In this document: positions 16,138 through 23,991 of the stretch, piece after piece
How the letters are laid out: each line of letters starts with the position of its first letter
Numbering within the stretch: position 1 is the first letter of the stretch
Source: Streptomyces sp. R41
Lineage (GTDB): Bacteria > Actinomycetota > Actinomycetes > Streptomycetales > Streptomycetaceae
Length of the DNA: 64,000 bases
Reading direction: 5' to 3'
Assembly: GCF_041053055.1 (NCBI RefSeq)
Contig: NZ_CP163443.1
Span: 8,105,001-8,169,000, forward strand
The notes under the pieces: generated by a model
Database searches by the model: none
The model's input: the letters and a program-made list of their open reading frames with translations, nothing else
What the model was told of the DNA's origin: nothing
Position numbers and translations under genes: made by a program

Positions 16138-17253
16138 TTACTTGACGCCGAGACCGGCGTCGTCGACCGTGCTCTCGCCCGCGGCCTTGAGGACCTTGTT
16201 CAGGAGCGTGAGGTCGTAGATGCCCGTCAGGTTGGGCTTCTCAAGGAGACCCGCCTTCACCGCGTGCTCCGCCTCGGTGTTGAGGGTGGAGGCCAGCGGG
16301 TCATTGGTGATCTGGATGGACTTCCAGGCCGGGTCGAGGACGTCGGCCGGGAGCGCCTTGCCGGAGTCCGCCTCCAGCTGCTTGTTCGCCGCCGCCTTCG
16401 CGTCGTCCGGGTTGGCGTTGATCCACTTGTTGGTGTCGACCGAGGCCTTCAGCACGGCCTCGACGGCCTTCGGGTGCTCCTTGAGGAACTTCTGCGACAC
16501 GATGATGTTCGTGATCACGAACTTCTTGTCGGGCCACAGCGTCGACTCGTCGAGCAGCACCTTGCCGCCCTCGGCGACCAGCTTGGACGCGGTCGGCTCC
16601 GGCACCCAGGCGCCGTCGATGGAGCCCGACTTGTAGGCGTCCGGGGTGATCTTGTTGTCCGTGCGGACGACCGAGACGTCGCCCTTGCCGCTCTGCGCGT
16701 CGACCTTCCAGCCCTGGTCCGCGATCCAGTTGAGGAACGCGACGTCCTGCGTGTTGCCCAGCTGCGGGGTCGCGATCTTCTTGCCCTTGACGTCCTTCAG
16801 GGACTTGATCTTCTTCGGGTTGACCACGAGCTTCACACCGCCGGACGCCGAACCGCCGATGATGCGCAGGTTCTTGCCGTCGGACTTGGTGAAGCCGTTG
16901 ATGGCCGGCGAGGGACCGATCCAGCCGATGTCGATGGAGCCCGAGTTCAGCGCCTCGATCTCGGAGGGCCCGGCGTTGAAGGTCTGGTACTTCGCCTCGG
17001 TGGCGCCGAGCTCCTTCTGGAAGAAGCCCTTCTGGTTGCCGACCAGCGCGGTGGCGTGCGTCAGGTTGCCGAAGTAGCCGATCTTCACGGAGTCGAGACC
17101 GTCGATCTTCTTCGACCCGGCGGCGACCTTCGCCTTGGTGTCGTCCTTCGCGTCGGAGCCGTAGCTGCAGGCGGCGAGGGCGAGGAGGGGGAGAGCGGTG
17201 ACCACGGCGATGCCGCGGCGGACAAGCGTGGAGCGCGAGCGGATGGCAGGCAC
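16138..17253 (-). CDS. ABC transporter substrate-binding lipoprotein (SsuA/NrtA type)
   Basis: 371-aa lipoprotein with an N-terminal Arg-rich hydrophobic signal ending in lipobox LALAAC. The mature part follows the aliphatic-sulfonate-binding family: VKIGYFGNLTHATALVG, a GSIDIGWIGPSPAING ligand-site segment, and VWVPEPTASKLV-like sequence in the second lobe. It supplies substrate to the adjacent permease and ATPase. GTG (Met-Pro-Ala-Ile) was chosen as start with GAGAGG about 10 nt upstream. The gene follows cysN after 229 nt that hold one small reading frame. Family members bind sulfonates, sulfate esters, nitrate or thiamine precursors; sulfur is inferred from location. Confidence 0.9.
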   Translation of the reverse strand: MPAIRSRSTLVRRGIAVVTALPLLALAACSYGSDAKDDTKAKVAAGSKKIDGLDSVKIGYFGNLTHATALVGNQKGFFQKELGATEAKYQTFNAGPSEIEALNSGSIDIGWIGPSPAINGFTKSDGKNLRIIGGSASGGVKLVVNPKKIKSLKDVKGKKIATPQLGNTQDVAFLNWIADQGWKVDAQSGKGDVSVVRTDNKITPDAYKSGSIDGAWVPEPTASKLVAEGGKVLLDESTLWPDKKFVITNIIVSQKFLKEHPKAVEAVLKASVDTNKWINANPDDAKAAANKQLEADSGKALPADVLDPAWKSIQITNDPLASTLNTEAEHAVKAGLLEKPNLTGIYDLTLLNKVLKAAGESTVDDAGLGVK

Positions 17254-17376
17254 GGGAGGGGTTCCTCTCGTTGGCCCGGCGGTCACGATTTCAGTCGTGG
17301 CCGGGAAGGTCGGCAGGTCTTCGTCTCTTCCGGGACGGCGGGTGGGGGGACGGGGCGCGCAGGCAGTGCGCGTACG

Positions 17377-17481
17377 TCATCGCGCACATCGCGCCACTCC
17401 GCCCTGCCCGCTGCCGAGTGCGCCGCTGCCGACGCGGCCGCCCTCCTTCGCGAACGTGGAGTAGAAGTCGGTGGACGTCAT
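17377..17481 (-). CDS. possible 34-aa small protein after cysN
   Basis: An ATG begins one nucleotide past the cysN stop codon and opens a 34-codon frame reading MTSTDFYSTFAKEGGRVGSG and ending near RCAR. The first two thirds have Streptomyces-like codon bias and are Gly-rich; a single Cys lies three residues from the end. The tight spacing to cysN would allow translational coupling. It may be a genuine small protein, a leader peptide for the downstream importer, or chance. Confidence 0.3.
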   Translation of the reverse strand: MTSTDFYSTFAKEGGRVGSGALGSGQGGVARCAR

Positions 17482-17482
17482 G

Positions 17483-18838
17483 TCAGAAGTCCCACCCGTC
17501 GTCGTCGCCGTCGTCCTTGACCGGTTCCGGCGCCGCGAACGACTCGCCGACCATGCCCGCGGTGAGCGTGGTGCCGTCGTTCGGGTCGATCAGGATGAAC
17601 GAACCGGTGCGCCGCGAGTCGGCGTAGGAGTCGACCGGCAGCGGCTCCGCGGTGCGGATCTTCACGCGGCCGATGTCGTTGGCGACGAGCTGTCCCGGGT
17701 GCGGGTGCAGGGAGAGGTCGTCGAGTGTGAGACGGGAGGGGATGTCCTTGACGATCGCCTTGACCGTGCGGGTGCCGTGCTTGAGCAGCACGCGGTGGCC
17801 GACGGTCAGCGGCTGGTCGGCCACGTGGCAGACGGTCGCCTCGATGTCCTGGGTGGTCGGCGGCGCGTCCTTGCTGGGCACGATCAGGTCGCCGCGCGAG
17901 ATGTCGATGTCGTCCTCCAGGAGGACGGTGACCGACTGCGTCGTCCACGCGACGTCGACCGGCTTGCCGAGCAGATCGATGCCGGAGATCTTCGTGGAAC
18001 GGCCGGACGGCAGGACCGTGATCTGCTCGCCGACCCGGAAGGTACCGGCCGCGATCTGACCGGCGTACCCACGGTAGTCGGGGTGCTCGGCGGTCTGCGG
18101 GCGGATCACGTACTGCACGGGAAGGCGGGCGTGGCAGTGCGCCAGGTCGTGGCTGACCGGCACGGTCTCCAGGTGCTCCAGGACCGTCGGACCGCCGTAC
18201 CAGTCCATGTTCGCGGAGGCTTCCACCACGTTGTCACCGGCGAGCGCCGAGATCGGGATCGCGGTGATCTCGGGGACGCCCAGCTCGGAGGCGTACGCCG
18301 TGAACTCCTCGGCGATCGCGGCGAAGACGGACTCCTTGTACTCGACGAGGTCCATCTTGTTCACGGCGAGGACGACGTGGGGGACGCGCAGGAGCGCGGC
18401 GACGGCGGCGTGCCGACGGGTCTGCTCGATGACGCCGTTGCGCGCGTCCACGAGGACGACGGCCAGGTCGGCGGTGGAGGCGCCGGTGACCATGTTCCGT
18501 GTGTACTGCACGTGACCGGGGGTGTCGGCGAGGATGAAGCGGCGGCGCGCGGTGGCGAAGTAGCGGTACGCGACGTCGATGGTGATGCCCTGTTCGCGCT
18601 CGGCGCGCAGGCCGTCGGTGAGGAGGGCGAGGTCGGGGGCGTCCTGGCCGCGGCTGGCCGAGACGCGCTCGACGGCCTCCAGTTGGTCCGTCAGGACCGA
18701 CTTGGAGTCGTGCAGCAGACGTCCGACGAGCGTGGATTTGCCGTCGTCGACGGAGCCTGCCGTGGCGAAGCGCAGCAGGGTGGTCGCCGACAACTGCTCG
18801 ACCGACAAGGGCTCGGTGGGTTCGGTGGTGCTGGTCAT
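17483..18838 (-). CDS. cysN: sulfate adenylyltransferase subunit 1 (GTPase)
   Basis: 451-aa elongation-factor-like GTPase that couples GTP hydrolysis to APS synthesis by CysD. Motifs seen: G1 GSVDDGKST (residues 28-36), the EQGITIDVAYRYF switch, G3 DTPGH and G4 NKMD, followed by EF-Tu-like beta-barrel domains. There is no C-terminal APS kinase domain, consistent with a separate cysC in the operon. It starts 2 nt after cysD. ATP sulfurylase turns sulfate and ATP into adenosine 5'-phosphosulfate, the first step of assimilation. Confidence 0.97.
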   Translation of the reverse strand: MTSTTEPTEPLSVEQLSATTLLRFATAGSVDDGKSTLVGRLLHDSKSVLTDQLEAVERVSASRGQDAPDLALLTDGLRAEREQGITIDVAYRYFATARRRFILADTPGHVQYTRNMVTGASTADLAVVLVDARNGVIEQTRRHAAVAALLRVPHVVLAVNKMDLVEYKESVFAAIAEEFTAYASELGVPEITAIPISALAGDNVVEASANMDWYGGPTVLEHLETVPVSHDLAHCHARLPVQYVIRPQTAEHPDYRGYAGQIAAGTFRVGEQITVLPSGRSTKISGIDLLGKPVDVAWTTQSVTVLLEDDIDISRGDLIVPSKDAPPTTQDIEATVCHVADQPLTVGHRVLLKHGTRTVKAIVKDIPSRLTLDDLSLHPHPGQLVANDIGRVKIRTAEPLPVDSYADSRRTGSFILIDPNDGTTLTAGMVGESFAAPEPVKDDGDDDGWDF

Positions 18839-18840
18839 GT

Positions 18841-19791
18841 CTAGAAGTACCCCTCGCGCTTGCGGTCTTCCATCGCGGCCTCGGACATCTTGTCGTCGGC
18901 GCGGGTGGCGCCGCGCTCGGTGAGGCGGGAGGCGGCGATCTCGGCGATGACGGCGTCCAGCGTGGTCGCGTCGGAGTCGACGGCTCCCGTGCAGGACATG
19001 TCACCGACGGTGCGGTAGCGGACGAGCCGCTTCTCGACCGTCTCGCCGTTCTTGGGGCCGCCCCAGTCACCGGCGGTCAGCCACATGCCGGACCGCTTGA
19101 AGACCTCACGGTCGTGCGCGAAGTAGATCTCGGGCAGTTCGATGCCCTCGCGGGCGATGTACTGCCATACGTCGAGTTCGGTCCAGTTGGACAGCGGGAA
19201 GACGCGGACGTGTTCGCCGGGGGCGTGGCGGCCGTTGTAGAGCTGCCACAGTTCGGGGCGCTGGCGGCGTGGGTCCCACTGGGAGAACTCGTCGCGCAGT
19301 GAGAAGACGCGTTCCTTGGCGCGGGCCTTTTCCTCGTCGCGGCGTCCGCCGCCGAAGACGGCGTCGAAGCGTTCGGACTGGATCTTCTCGGTGAGTGGCA
19401 CGGTCTGCAGCGGGTTGCGGGTGCCGTCGGGGCGCTCGCGGAGTTTGCCGGCGTCGATGTAGTCCTGTACGGAGGCGACATGGAGGCGCAGGCCGTGCTT
19501 TTTGACCGTGCGGTCGCGGTATTCGAGGACTTCGGGGAAGTTGTGTCCGGTGTCCACGTGCAGCAGTGAGAAGGGGACCGCCGCGGGGGCGAAGGCCTTC
19601 AGCGCCAGGTGCAGCATGACGATGGAGTCCTTGCCGCCGGAGAAGAGGATCACCGGCCGCTCGAACTCGCCCGCGACCTCGCGGAAGATATGAACGGCCT
19701 CGGACTCCAGCGCATCCAGGTGCGACAGCGCGTACGGGCTGGACTCCTCGGAATTACCGGCTGCCTCGGAGACAGTGGCGGCGGTCGTCAT
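18841..19791 (-). CDS. cysD: sulfate adenylyltransferase subunit 2
   Basis: 316-aa PP-loop ATP pyrophosphatase with SGGKDS at residues 51-56, AFGGGRRDEEKARAKERVFS-type sequence mid-protein and the LVRYRTVGDMSCTGAV segment of the CysD family. It forms the catalytic half of ATP sulfurylase with CysN. The start codon overlaps the cysC stop by 4 nt. The basic C-terminus (KREGYF) is typical. Confidence 0.97.
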   Translation of the reverse strand: MTTAATVSEAAGNSEESSPYALSHLDALESEAVHIFREVAGEFERPVILFSGGKDSIVMLHLALKAFAPAAVPFSLLHVDTGHNFPEVLEYRDRTVKKHGLRLHVASVQDYIDAGKLRERPDGTRNPLQTVPLTEKIQSERFDAVFGGGRRDEEKARAKERVFSLRDEFSQWDPRRQRPELWQLYNGRHAPGEHVRVFPLSNWTELDVWQYIAREGIELPEIYFAHDREVFKRSGMWLTAGDWGGPKNGETVEKRLVRYRTVGDMSCTGAVDSDATTLDAVIAEIAASRLTERGATRADDKMSEAAMEDRKREGYF

Positions 19792-20360
19792 GCGAGACCC
19801 CTTTCGGTGAGCAGCGCATGCAGCGCGGCCGCGGACTCCTGCACGGTCTGGGTGTGCGACTCGATCCGCAGATCGGGCGACTCGGGCTCCTCGTAGGGGT
19901 CGTCGACTCCGGTGAGTCCGGAGATCTCGCCCGCGGCCTGCTTGGCGTACAGGCCCTTCACATCGCGTACGGAGCAGACCTCGACCGGGGTGGCCACGTG
20001 GACCTCGATGTACGGCGTGCCGCCCGTCTGGTGGCGCCCGCGCACCGCCTCACGGCTGTCCGCGTAGGGCGCGATCACCGGGACGAGCGCCTTGACCCCG
20101 TTGCGCGAGAGCAGTTCGGCGAGAAAACCGATGCGCTGCACGTTCGTGTCGCGGTCCTTGCGCGAGAAGCCGAGACCCGACGAGAGGAACTCGCGGATCT
20201 CGTCGCCGTCGAGCACCTCGACGCGGTGGCCCTCCTCGCGCAGCCGGCCGGCCAGCTCGTACGCGATGGTGGTCTTGCCGGCGCTCGGCAGACCCGTGAG
20301 CCAGATGGTGGCTCCGGTCGTCACTTGCTGCTCCTGAGAAATCTGAGTGGTCGTGGTCAT
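19788..20360 (-). CDS. cysC: adenylyl-sulfate kinase
   Basis: 190-aa P-loop kinase: GLPSAGKT at residues 23-30, LDGDEIREFLSSGLGFSRKD for APS binding, and the lid region GTPYIEVHVATP. It phosphorylates APS at the 3' position to PAPS. Its start overlaps cysH by 4 nt and its end overlaps cysD by 4 nt. Its presence beside an iron-sulfur-type APS reductase means PAPS may serve sulfotransferases rather than reduction, or that both routes exist. Confidence 0.96.
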   Translation of the reverse strand: MTTTTQISQEQQVTTGATIWLTGLPSAGKTTIAYELAGRLREEGHRVEVLDGDEIREFLSSGLGFSRKDRDTNVQRIGFLAELLSRNGVKALVPVIAPYADSREAVRGRHQTGGTPYIEVHVATPVEVCSVRDVKGLYAKQAAGEISGLTGVDDPYEEPESPDLRIESHTQTVQESAAALHALLTERGLA

Positions 20361-21067
20361 CCGTGCAGCCCGCACTCGGTCTTCGCGCGACCCGCCCAGC
20401 GGCCCGCGCGCGCGTCCTCGCCCTCCAGCACACGCCGGGTGCAGGGCGCGCAGCCCACGGAGGCGTAACCGTCCATCAGCAGCGGGTTGGTGAGGACCCC
20501 GTGCTCGGCGACGTACGCGTCCACGTCGTCCTGCGTCCAGCGGGCGATCGGCGAGATCTTGACCTTCTGCCGCTTCTCGTCCCAGCCGACGACCGGGGTG
20601 TTCGCCCGGGTCGGGGACTCGTCGCGGCGCAGGCCCGTCGCCCAGGCGCTGTACTTGGTGAGCCCCTCTTCGAGCGGCTTGACCTTGCGCAGCGCGCAGC
20701 ACAGGTCCGGGTCGCGGTCGTGCAGCTTGGGGCCGTACTCGGCATCCTGCTCGGCCACCGTCTGACGCGGGGTGAGCGTGATGACATTGACGTCCATCAC
20801 GGCCTCGACGGCGTCCCGGGTGCCGATGGTCTCCGGGAAGTGGTAGCCGGTGTCGAGGAAGACGACGTCAATGCCGGGCAGTGCGCGGGACGCGAGGTGG
20901 GCGACCACCGCGTCCTCCATGGAGGAGGTCACGCAGAAACTCTTGCCGAACGTGCTTGCGGCCCACTGGAGTATCTCCAGGGCGGACGCGTCCTCAAGGT
21001 CGCGCCCCGCCTGCTCGGCGAGGCGCTTCAGGTCCTCGGCCGTACGCTCGTCCTGAACCGTCGTCAT
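20357..21067 (-). CDS. cysH: adenylyl-sulfate (APS/PAPS) reductase
   Basis: 236-aa thioredoxin-dependent reductase producing sulfite from APS. The PP-loop-like SSMEDAVVAHLA segment lies near residue 48. Cluster ligands are the CC pair (123-124) in DLCCALRKVKPL and CAPC (206-209), the 4Fe-4S signature of APS reductases, and the catalytic Cys is in ECGLH (231-235). ATG was chosen with GGAGGGG 7 nt upstream. Overlaps the zinc-ribbon gene and cysC by 4 nt each. The four-Cys pattern argues for APS rather than PAPS as substrate. Confidence 0.95.
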   Translation of the reverse strand: MTTVQDERTAEDLKRLAEQAGRDLEDASALEILQWAASTFGKSFCVTSSMEDAVVAHLASRALPGIDVVFLDTGYHFPETIGTRDAVEAVMDVNVITLTPRQTVAEQDAEYGPKLHDRDPDLCCALRKVKPLEEGLTKYSAWATGLRRDESPTRANTPVVGWDEKRQKVKISPIARWTQDDVDAYVAEHGVLTNPLLMDGYASVGCAPCTRRVLEGEDARAGRWAGRAKTECGLHG

Positions 21068-21243
21068 ATCTCGTCCCCTCCACCTTCGGTGCGCTGAACT
21101 CCCCGGGCGAGCAGCCCGAGGAACTTCAACTGGAAGGCTCGGTTGCACGCCGCGCATTCCCACGCGCCGTGGCCCTGCTCGCTCGGACGAAGGTCTTCGT
21201 CACCGCAGTAGGGGCAGTAGAAAGGGGCAGCCCGCTCGCTCAT
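21064..21243 (-). CDS. 59-aa zinc-ribbon protein of the sulfur operon
   Basis: A small protein between cysI and cysH, with 4-nt ATGA-type overlaps on both sides. It contains FYCPYCGDEDLRP and WECAACNRAFQLKFLGL, so Cys10, Cys13, Cys30 and Cys33 form a classic CxxC-x16-CxxC zinc ribbon or rubredoxin-like metal site. The very tight coupling means it is made together with sulfite reductase. A role in electron transfer, metal delivery or cluster handling for CysI/CysH is inferred; no function is established to my knowledge. Confidence 0.85.
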   Translation of the reverse strand: MSERAAPFYCPYCGDEDLRPSEQGHGAWECAACNRAFQLKFLGLLARGVQRTEGGGDEI

Positions 21244-22934
21244 GACAGCGACTCCTCGCTGGCGCGCGAGGCCCAGGTGGCGAAGCGCTCGCCGTCCTCG
21301 CGCTCCTCCTGGAAGCGCTTCAGGACCCGCTCGACGTAGTCGGGCAGTTCCTCCGAAGTGACCTTCAGGCCACGCACCTTGCGGCCGAATCCGGCCTCCA
21401 GGCCGAGCGCTCCGCCCAGGTGTACCTGGAAGCCCTCGACCTGCTCGCCCTGGTCGTTGAGGACCAGCTGGCCCTTGAGACCGATGTCCGCGACCTGGAT
21501 ACGGGCGCAGGCGTTCGGGCAGCCGTTGATGTTGATGGTGATGGGCTCGTCGAACTCGGGGATGCGGCGCTCGAGTTCGTCGATCAGCGAAGCACCGCGC
21601 GCCTTGGTCTCGACGATCGCGAGCTTGCAGTACTCGATGCCGGTGCAGGCCATCGTGCCGCGCCGGAAGGTGGAAGGCTTGACGGTGAGGTCGAGCGCCT
21701 CCAGGCCCTCGACGAGGGAGTCGATCTGCTCCTGCTCCACGTCGAGCACGATCATCTTCTGCTCGACGGTGGTGCGTAGGCGGCCCGAGCCGTGCGCCTC
21801 GGCCAGCTCGGCGATCTTCGTGAGGGTGGCGCCGTCCACGCGGCCGACGCGCGGGGCGAAGCCGACGTAGTAGCGGCCGTCCTGCTGGCGGTGCACGCCG
21901 ACGTGGTCGCGCCAGCGGGCGACGGGCTGGTCGGGGGCCGGGCCGTCGACGAGCTTCCGCTTCAGGTACTCGTCCTCAAGGACCTGGCGGAACTTCTCGA
22001 CTCCCCAGTCGGCGACCAGGAACTTCAGGCGGGCGCGGGTGCGCAGCCGCCGGTAGCCGTAGTCGCGGAAGATCGACAGGACGCCGATGTGCACGTCCGC
22101 GACCTCGTCGAGCGGCACCCAGGCGCCGAGACGCTGGCCGATCTTCGGGTTGGTGGAGAGGCCGCCACCGACCCAGAGGTCGAAGCCGGGGCCGTGCTCG
22201 GGGTGGTTCACGCCGACGAAGGCGACGTCGTTGATCTCGTGCGCCACGTCCAGGAGGGGCGAGCCGGAGATCGCGGTCTTGAACTTGCGGGGCAGGTTCG
22301 AGAACTCGGGGTTGCCGATGACGCGGCGGTGGATCTCCTCGATGGCGGGCGTGCCGTCGATGATCTCGTCCTCGGCGATCCCGGCGACGGGCGAGCCGAG
22401 GATGACGCGGGGGGTGTCACCGCAGGCCTCGGTCGTCGACAGCCCGACGGCCTCCAGGCGGTCCCAGATCTCCGGGACGTCCTCGATGCGGATCCAGTGG
22501 TACTGGACGTTCTGCCGGTCGGTGAGGTCGGCGGTGCCGCGCGCGAACTCCTGCGAGATCTCGCCGATGACGCGCAGCTGCTCGGTGGTCAGCCGCCCGC
22601 CGTCGATGCGGACGCGCAGCATGAAGTACTTGTCGTCCAGCTCCTCCGGCTCCAGGATCGCGGTCTTGCCGCCGTCGATCCCGGGCTTGCGCTGGGTGTA
22701 CAGCCCCCACCAGCGCATCCGGCCGCGCAGGTCGTTGGGGTCGATCGAGTCGAAGCCCCGCTTGGAGTAGATCGTCTCAATGCGTGTCCGCACATTGAGA
22801 CCGTCGTCGTCCTTCTTGAACTGCTCGTTGCCGTTGAGCGGGGTGAAGTGACCCACGGCCCACTGACCCTCACCGCGGTGACGGCTCACCTTGCGGCGGG
22901 GCGCGGCGGCGGGATTCTGCGGGGTGGCGGCCAT
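21240..22934 (-). CDS. cysI: ferredoxin-type sulfite reductase
   Basis: 564-aa siroheme/4Fe-4S enzyme reducing sulfite to sulfide with six electrons. Cluster ligands are Cys430 and Cys436 (ACTGIEYCKLA) and Cys472 and Cys476 (NGCPNACAR), the C-x5-C...C-x3-C pattern. The TADLTDRQNVQYHWI and RRLRTRARLKFLV segments supply siroheme-site basic residues. Assimilatory nitrite reductase is the close alternative, but the operon is clearly for sulfur. ATG is preceded by GAAGGA. It is the first enzyme gene after a Cys-containing leader peptide, so expression probably responds to cysteine supply. Confidence 0.93.
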   Translation of the reverse strand: MAATPQNPAAAPRRKVSRHRGEGQWAVGHFTPLNGNEQFKKDDDGLNVRTRIETIYSKRGFDSIDPNDLRGRMRWWGLYTQRKPGIDGGKTAILEPEELDDKYFMLRVRIDGGRLTTEQLRVIGEISQEFARGTADLTDRQNVQYHWIRIEDVPEIWDRLEAVGLSTTEACGDTPRVILGSPVAGIAEDEIIDGTPAIEEIHRRVIGNPEFSNLPRKFKTAISGSPLLDVAHEINDVAFVGVNHPEHGPGFDLWVGGGLSTNPKIGQRLGAWVPLDEVADVHIGVLSIFRDYGYRRLRTRARLKFLVADWGVEKFRQVLEDEYLKRKLVDGPAPDQPVARWRDHVGVHRQQDGRYYVGFAPRVGRVDGATLTKIAELAEAHGSGRLRTTVEQKMIVLDVEQEQIDSLVEGLEALDLTVKPSTFRRGTMACTGIEYCKLAIVETKARGASLIDELERRIPEFDEPITININGCPNACARIQVADIGLKGQLVLNDQGEQVEGFQVHLGGALGLEAGFGRKVRGLKVTSEELPDYVERVLKRFQEEREDGERFATWASRASEESLS

Positions 22935-23073
22935 GGTTGATACGTCCTTCGGGACTGCGGGACAAGTCTGTCAGCGGCTCTGACCTGCACATACGGGCGC
23001 ATACGGAGGTATGGGCGCGTCATTGCGCAAGGGTCGCGAAAGGGGAGAGAGTCGGCGTTGCGTTGCTGGACCC

Positions 23074-23088
23074 GTGGCCTCAGGCCAC
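23074..23088 (-). promoter_or_regulatory. hairpin following the cys leader peptide
   Basis: On the minus strand GTGGCC-TGA-GGCCAC forms a perfect 6-bp stem starting 12 nt after the leader stop codon. Flanking CGTTG and CAACG can extend pairing. It is in the right place to switch structure when a ribosome stalls in the leader. No U-run follows, so translational control or Rho access is more likely than intrinsic attenuation. Confidence 0.5.
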
Positions 23089-23099
23089 CAACGGGTGCG

Positions 23100-23183
23100 T
23101 CAGCGCGCCGGACAGATGGCGCTGGACATGCGGCCGAGGTCGACGTGCCGCCGACTCACCAAGGCAATTCCAGTTCCAGACAT
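23100..23183 (-). CDS. cysteine leader peptide upstream of cysI
   Basis: A 27-codon frame whose core reads SRRHVDLGRMSSAICPAR. HVDLGR(M/T)SSA-C is the recognisable consensus of Streptomyces leader peptides placed before sulfur and cysteine genes. The single Cys (TGT, a rare codon in this GC-rich genome) is fourth from the end. Ribosome pausing at this codon when Cys-tRNA is low is the expected sensing event. The stop is 165 nt upstream of cysI. ATG was taken as start; GTG or TTG inside would give a shorter peptide with the same core. Confidence 0.85.
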   Translation of the reverse strand: MSGTGIALVSRRHVDLGRMSSAICPAR

Positions 23184-23237
23184 GACGGAAGCGTGTCACG
23201 GGGATCTCGGGCCAGTCCACCGTCATCCATCATGTGG

Positions 23238-23270
23238 ACACCCTTGTCCCGGATCGCGAGACAAGGGTGT
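23238..23270 (-). terminator. hairpin terminator of the GNAT gene
   Basis: A perfect 11-bp inverted repeat, ACACCCTTGTC with GACAAGGGTGT, lies about 50 nt past the GNAT stop and just before the leader peptide region. It separates the two minus-strand units. There is no long U-run. Confidence 0.6.
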
Positions 23271-23322
23271 TGTCGGTCACACGGCCGGGCCTGCGGCCGT
23301 ACCGAATGGGGTCATCAGCAGG

Positions 23323-23895
23323 TCAGACCGCCCGCGCCCCCGGCCAGGGTCCCGGTACGGCCATGTCCGCCTCCTCCTCGACCTTGGTGTCGAAGAGCTT
23401 GAAGCCGCGCCGCAGGTAGTTGTCCATCGCGTGCTCCCCGTCCTTGCTGCATGTATGCAGCCAGACCCGCTTGGTCTCGGCCCGCCCCGGCCGGCGCTCG
23501 GCGAGGTCCCAGGCCCGCGCGACGCCGTACGAGAGGAGGTGTCCGCCGATGCGGCGTCCCCGGAAGGCGGGGATCAGCCCGAAGTAGACGATCTCCACGA
23601 CGCCGTCGTCCTGGGGCTCCAGCTCGACGTAGCCCGCGGGCGTCCCCCTGTCGTAGGCGACCCAGGTCTCTACGCCCGGCTGCTCCAGCGCCTCCTGCCA
23701 CTGCGCGTACGTCCAGCCGAGCCGGTCCGTCCAGCGGATGTCCCCGCCGACCGATGTGTACAGGAAGCGGCTGAACTCGGGCGAGGGGACCTCGGCGCGC
23801 ACGATCCGGACGTCCCCGTCGGGAGCGATCGCGGGGAGCAGGTCGGTCGGGGCCGTCTGCTCCAGGGACCAGGTGGTCACGGTGAGGTTGCTCAT
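23323..23895 (-). CDS. GNAT family N-acetyltransferase
   Basis: 190 aa with acetyl-CoA binding motif A near residue 110 (VEIVYFGLIPAFRGRRIGG followed by HLLSYGVARAW) and a C-terminal TCSKDGEHAMDNYLRRGFKL segment typical of GNAT acetyltransferases. It would transfer acetyl from acetyl-CoA to a small molecule or protein amine; no substrate can be inferred. It follows the secreted protein gene on the same strand after 96 nt. Confidence 0.88.
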   Translation of the reverse strand: MSNLTVTTWSLEQTAPTDLLPAIAPDGDVRIVRAEVPSPEFSRFLYTSVGGDIRWTDRLGWTYAQWQEALEQPGVETWVAYDRGTPAGYVELEPQDDGVVEIVYFGLIPAFRGRRIGGHLLSYGVARAWDLAERRPGRAETKRVWLHTCSKDGEHAMDNYLRRGFKLFDTKVEEEADMAVPGPWPGARAV

Positions 23896-23991
23896 GCGGG
23901 CCAGGGAACCACGGGGGCGGGTGCGCCTCCAAAAACGGCTCCCGGGGGCTCGCCGGGTGCCCTTCCCGGACAGCCCGCGGGAGCCGGGCGT

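Noticed and set aside
15049-17520. 823-codon + strand open frame
   Set aside because: Antisense to the SsuABC-type genes, which have Walker motifs, spans and a lipobox in the minus-strand frames.
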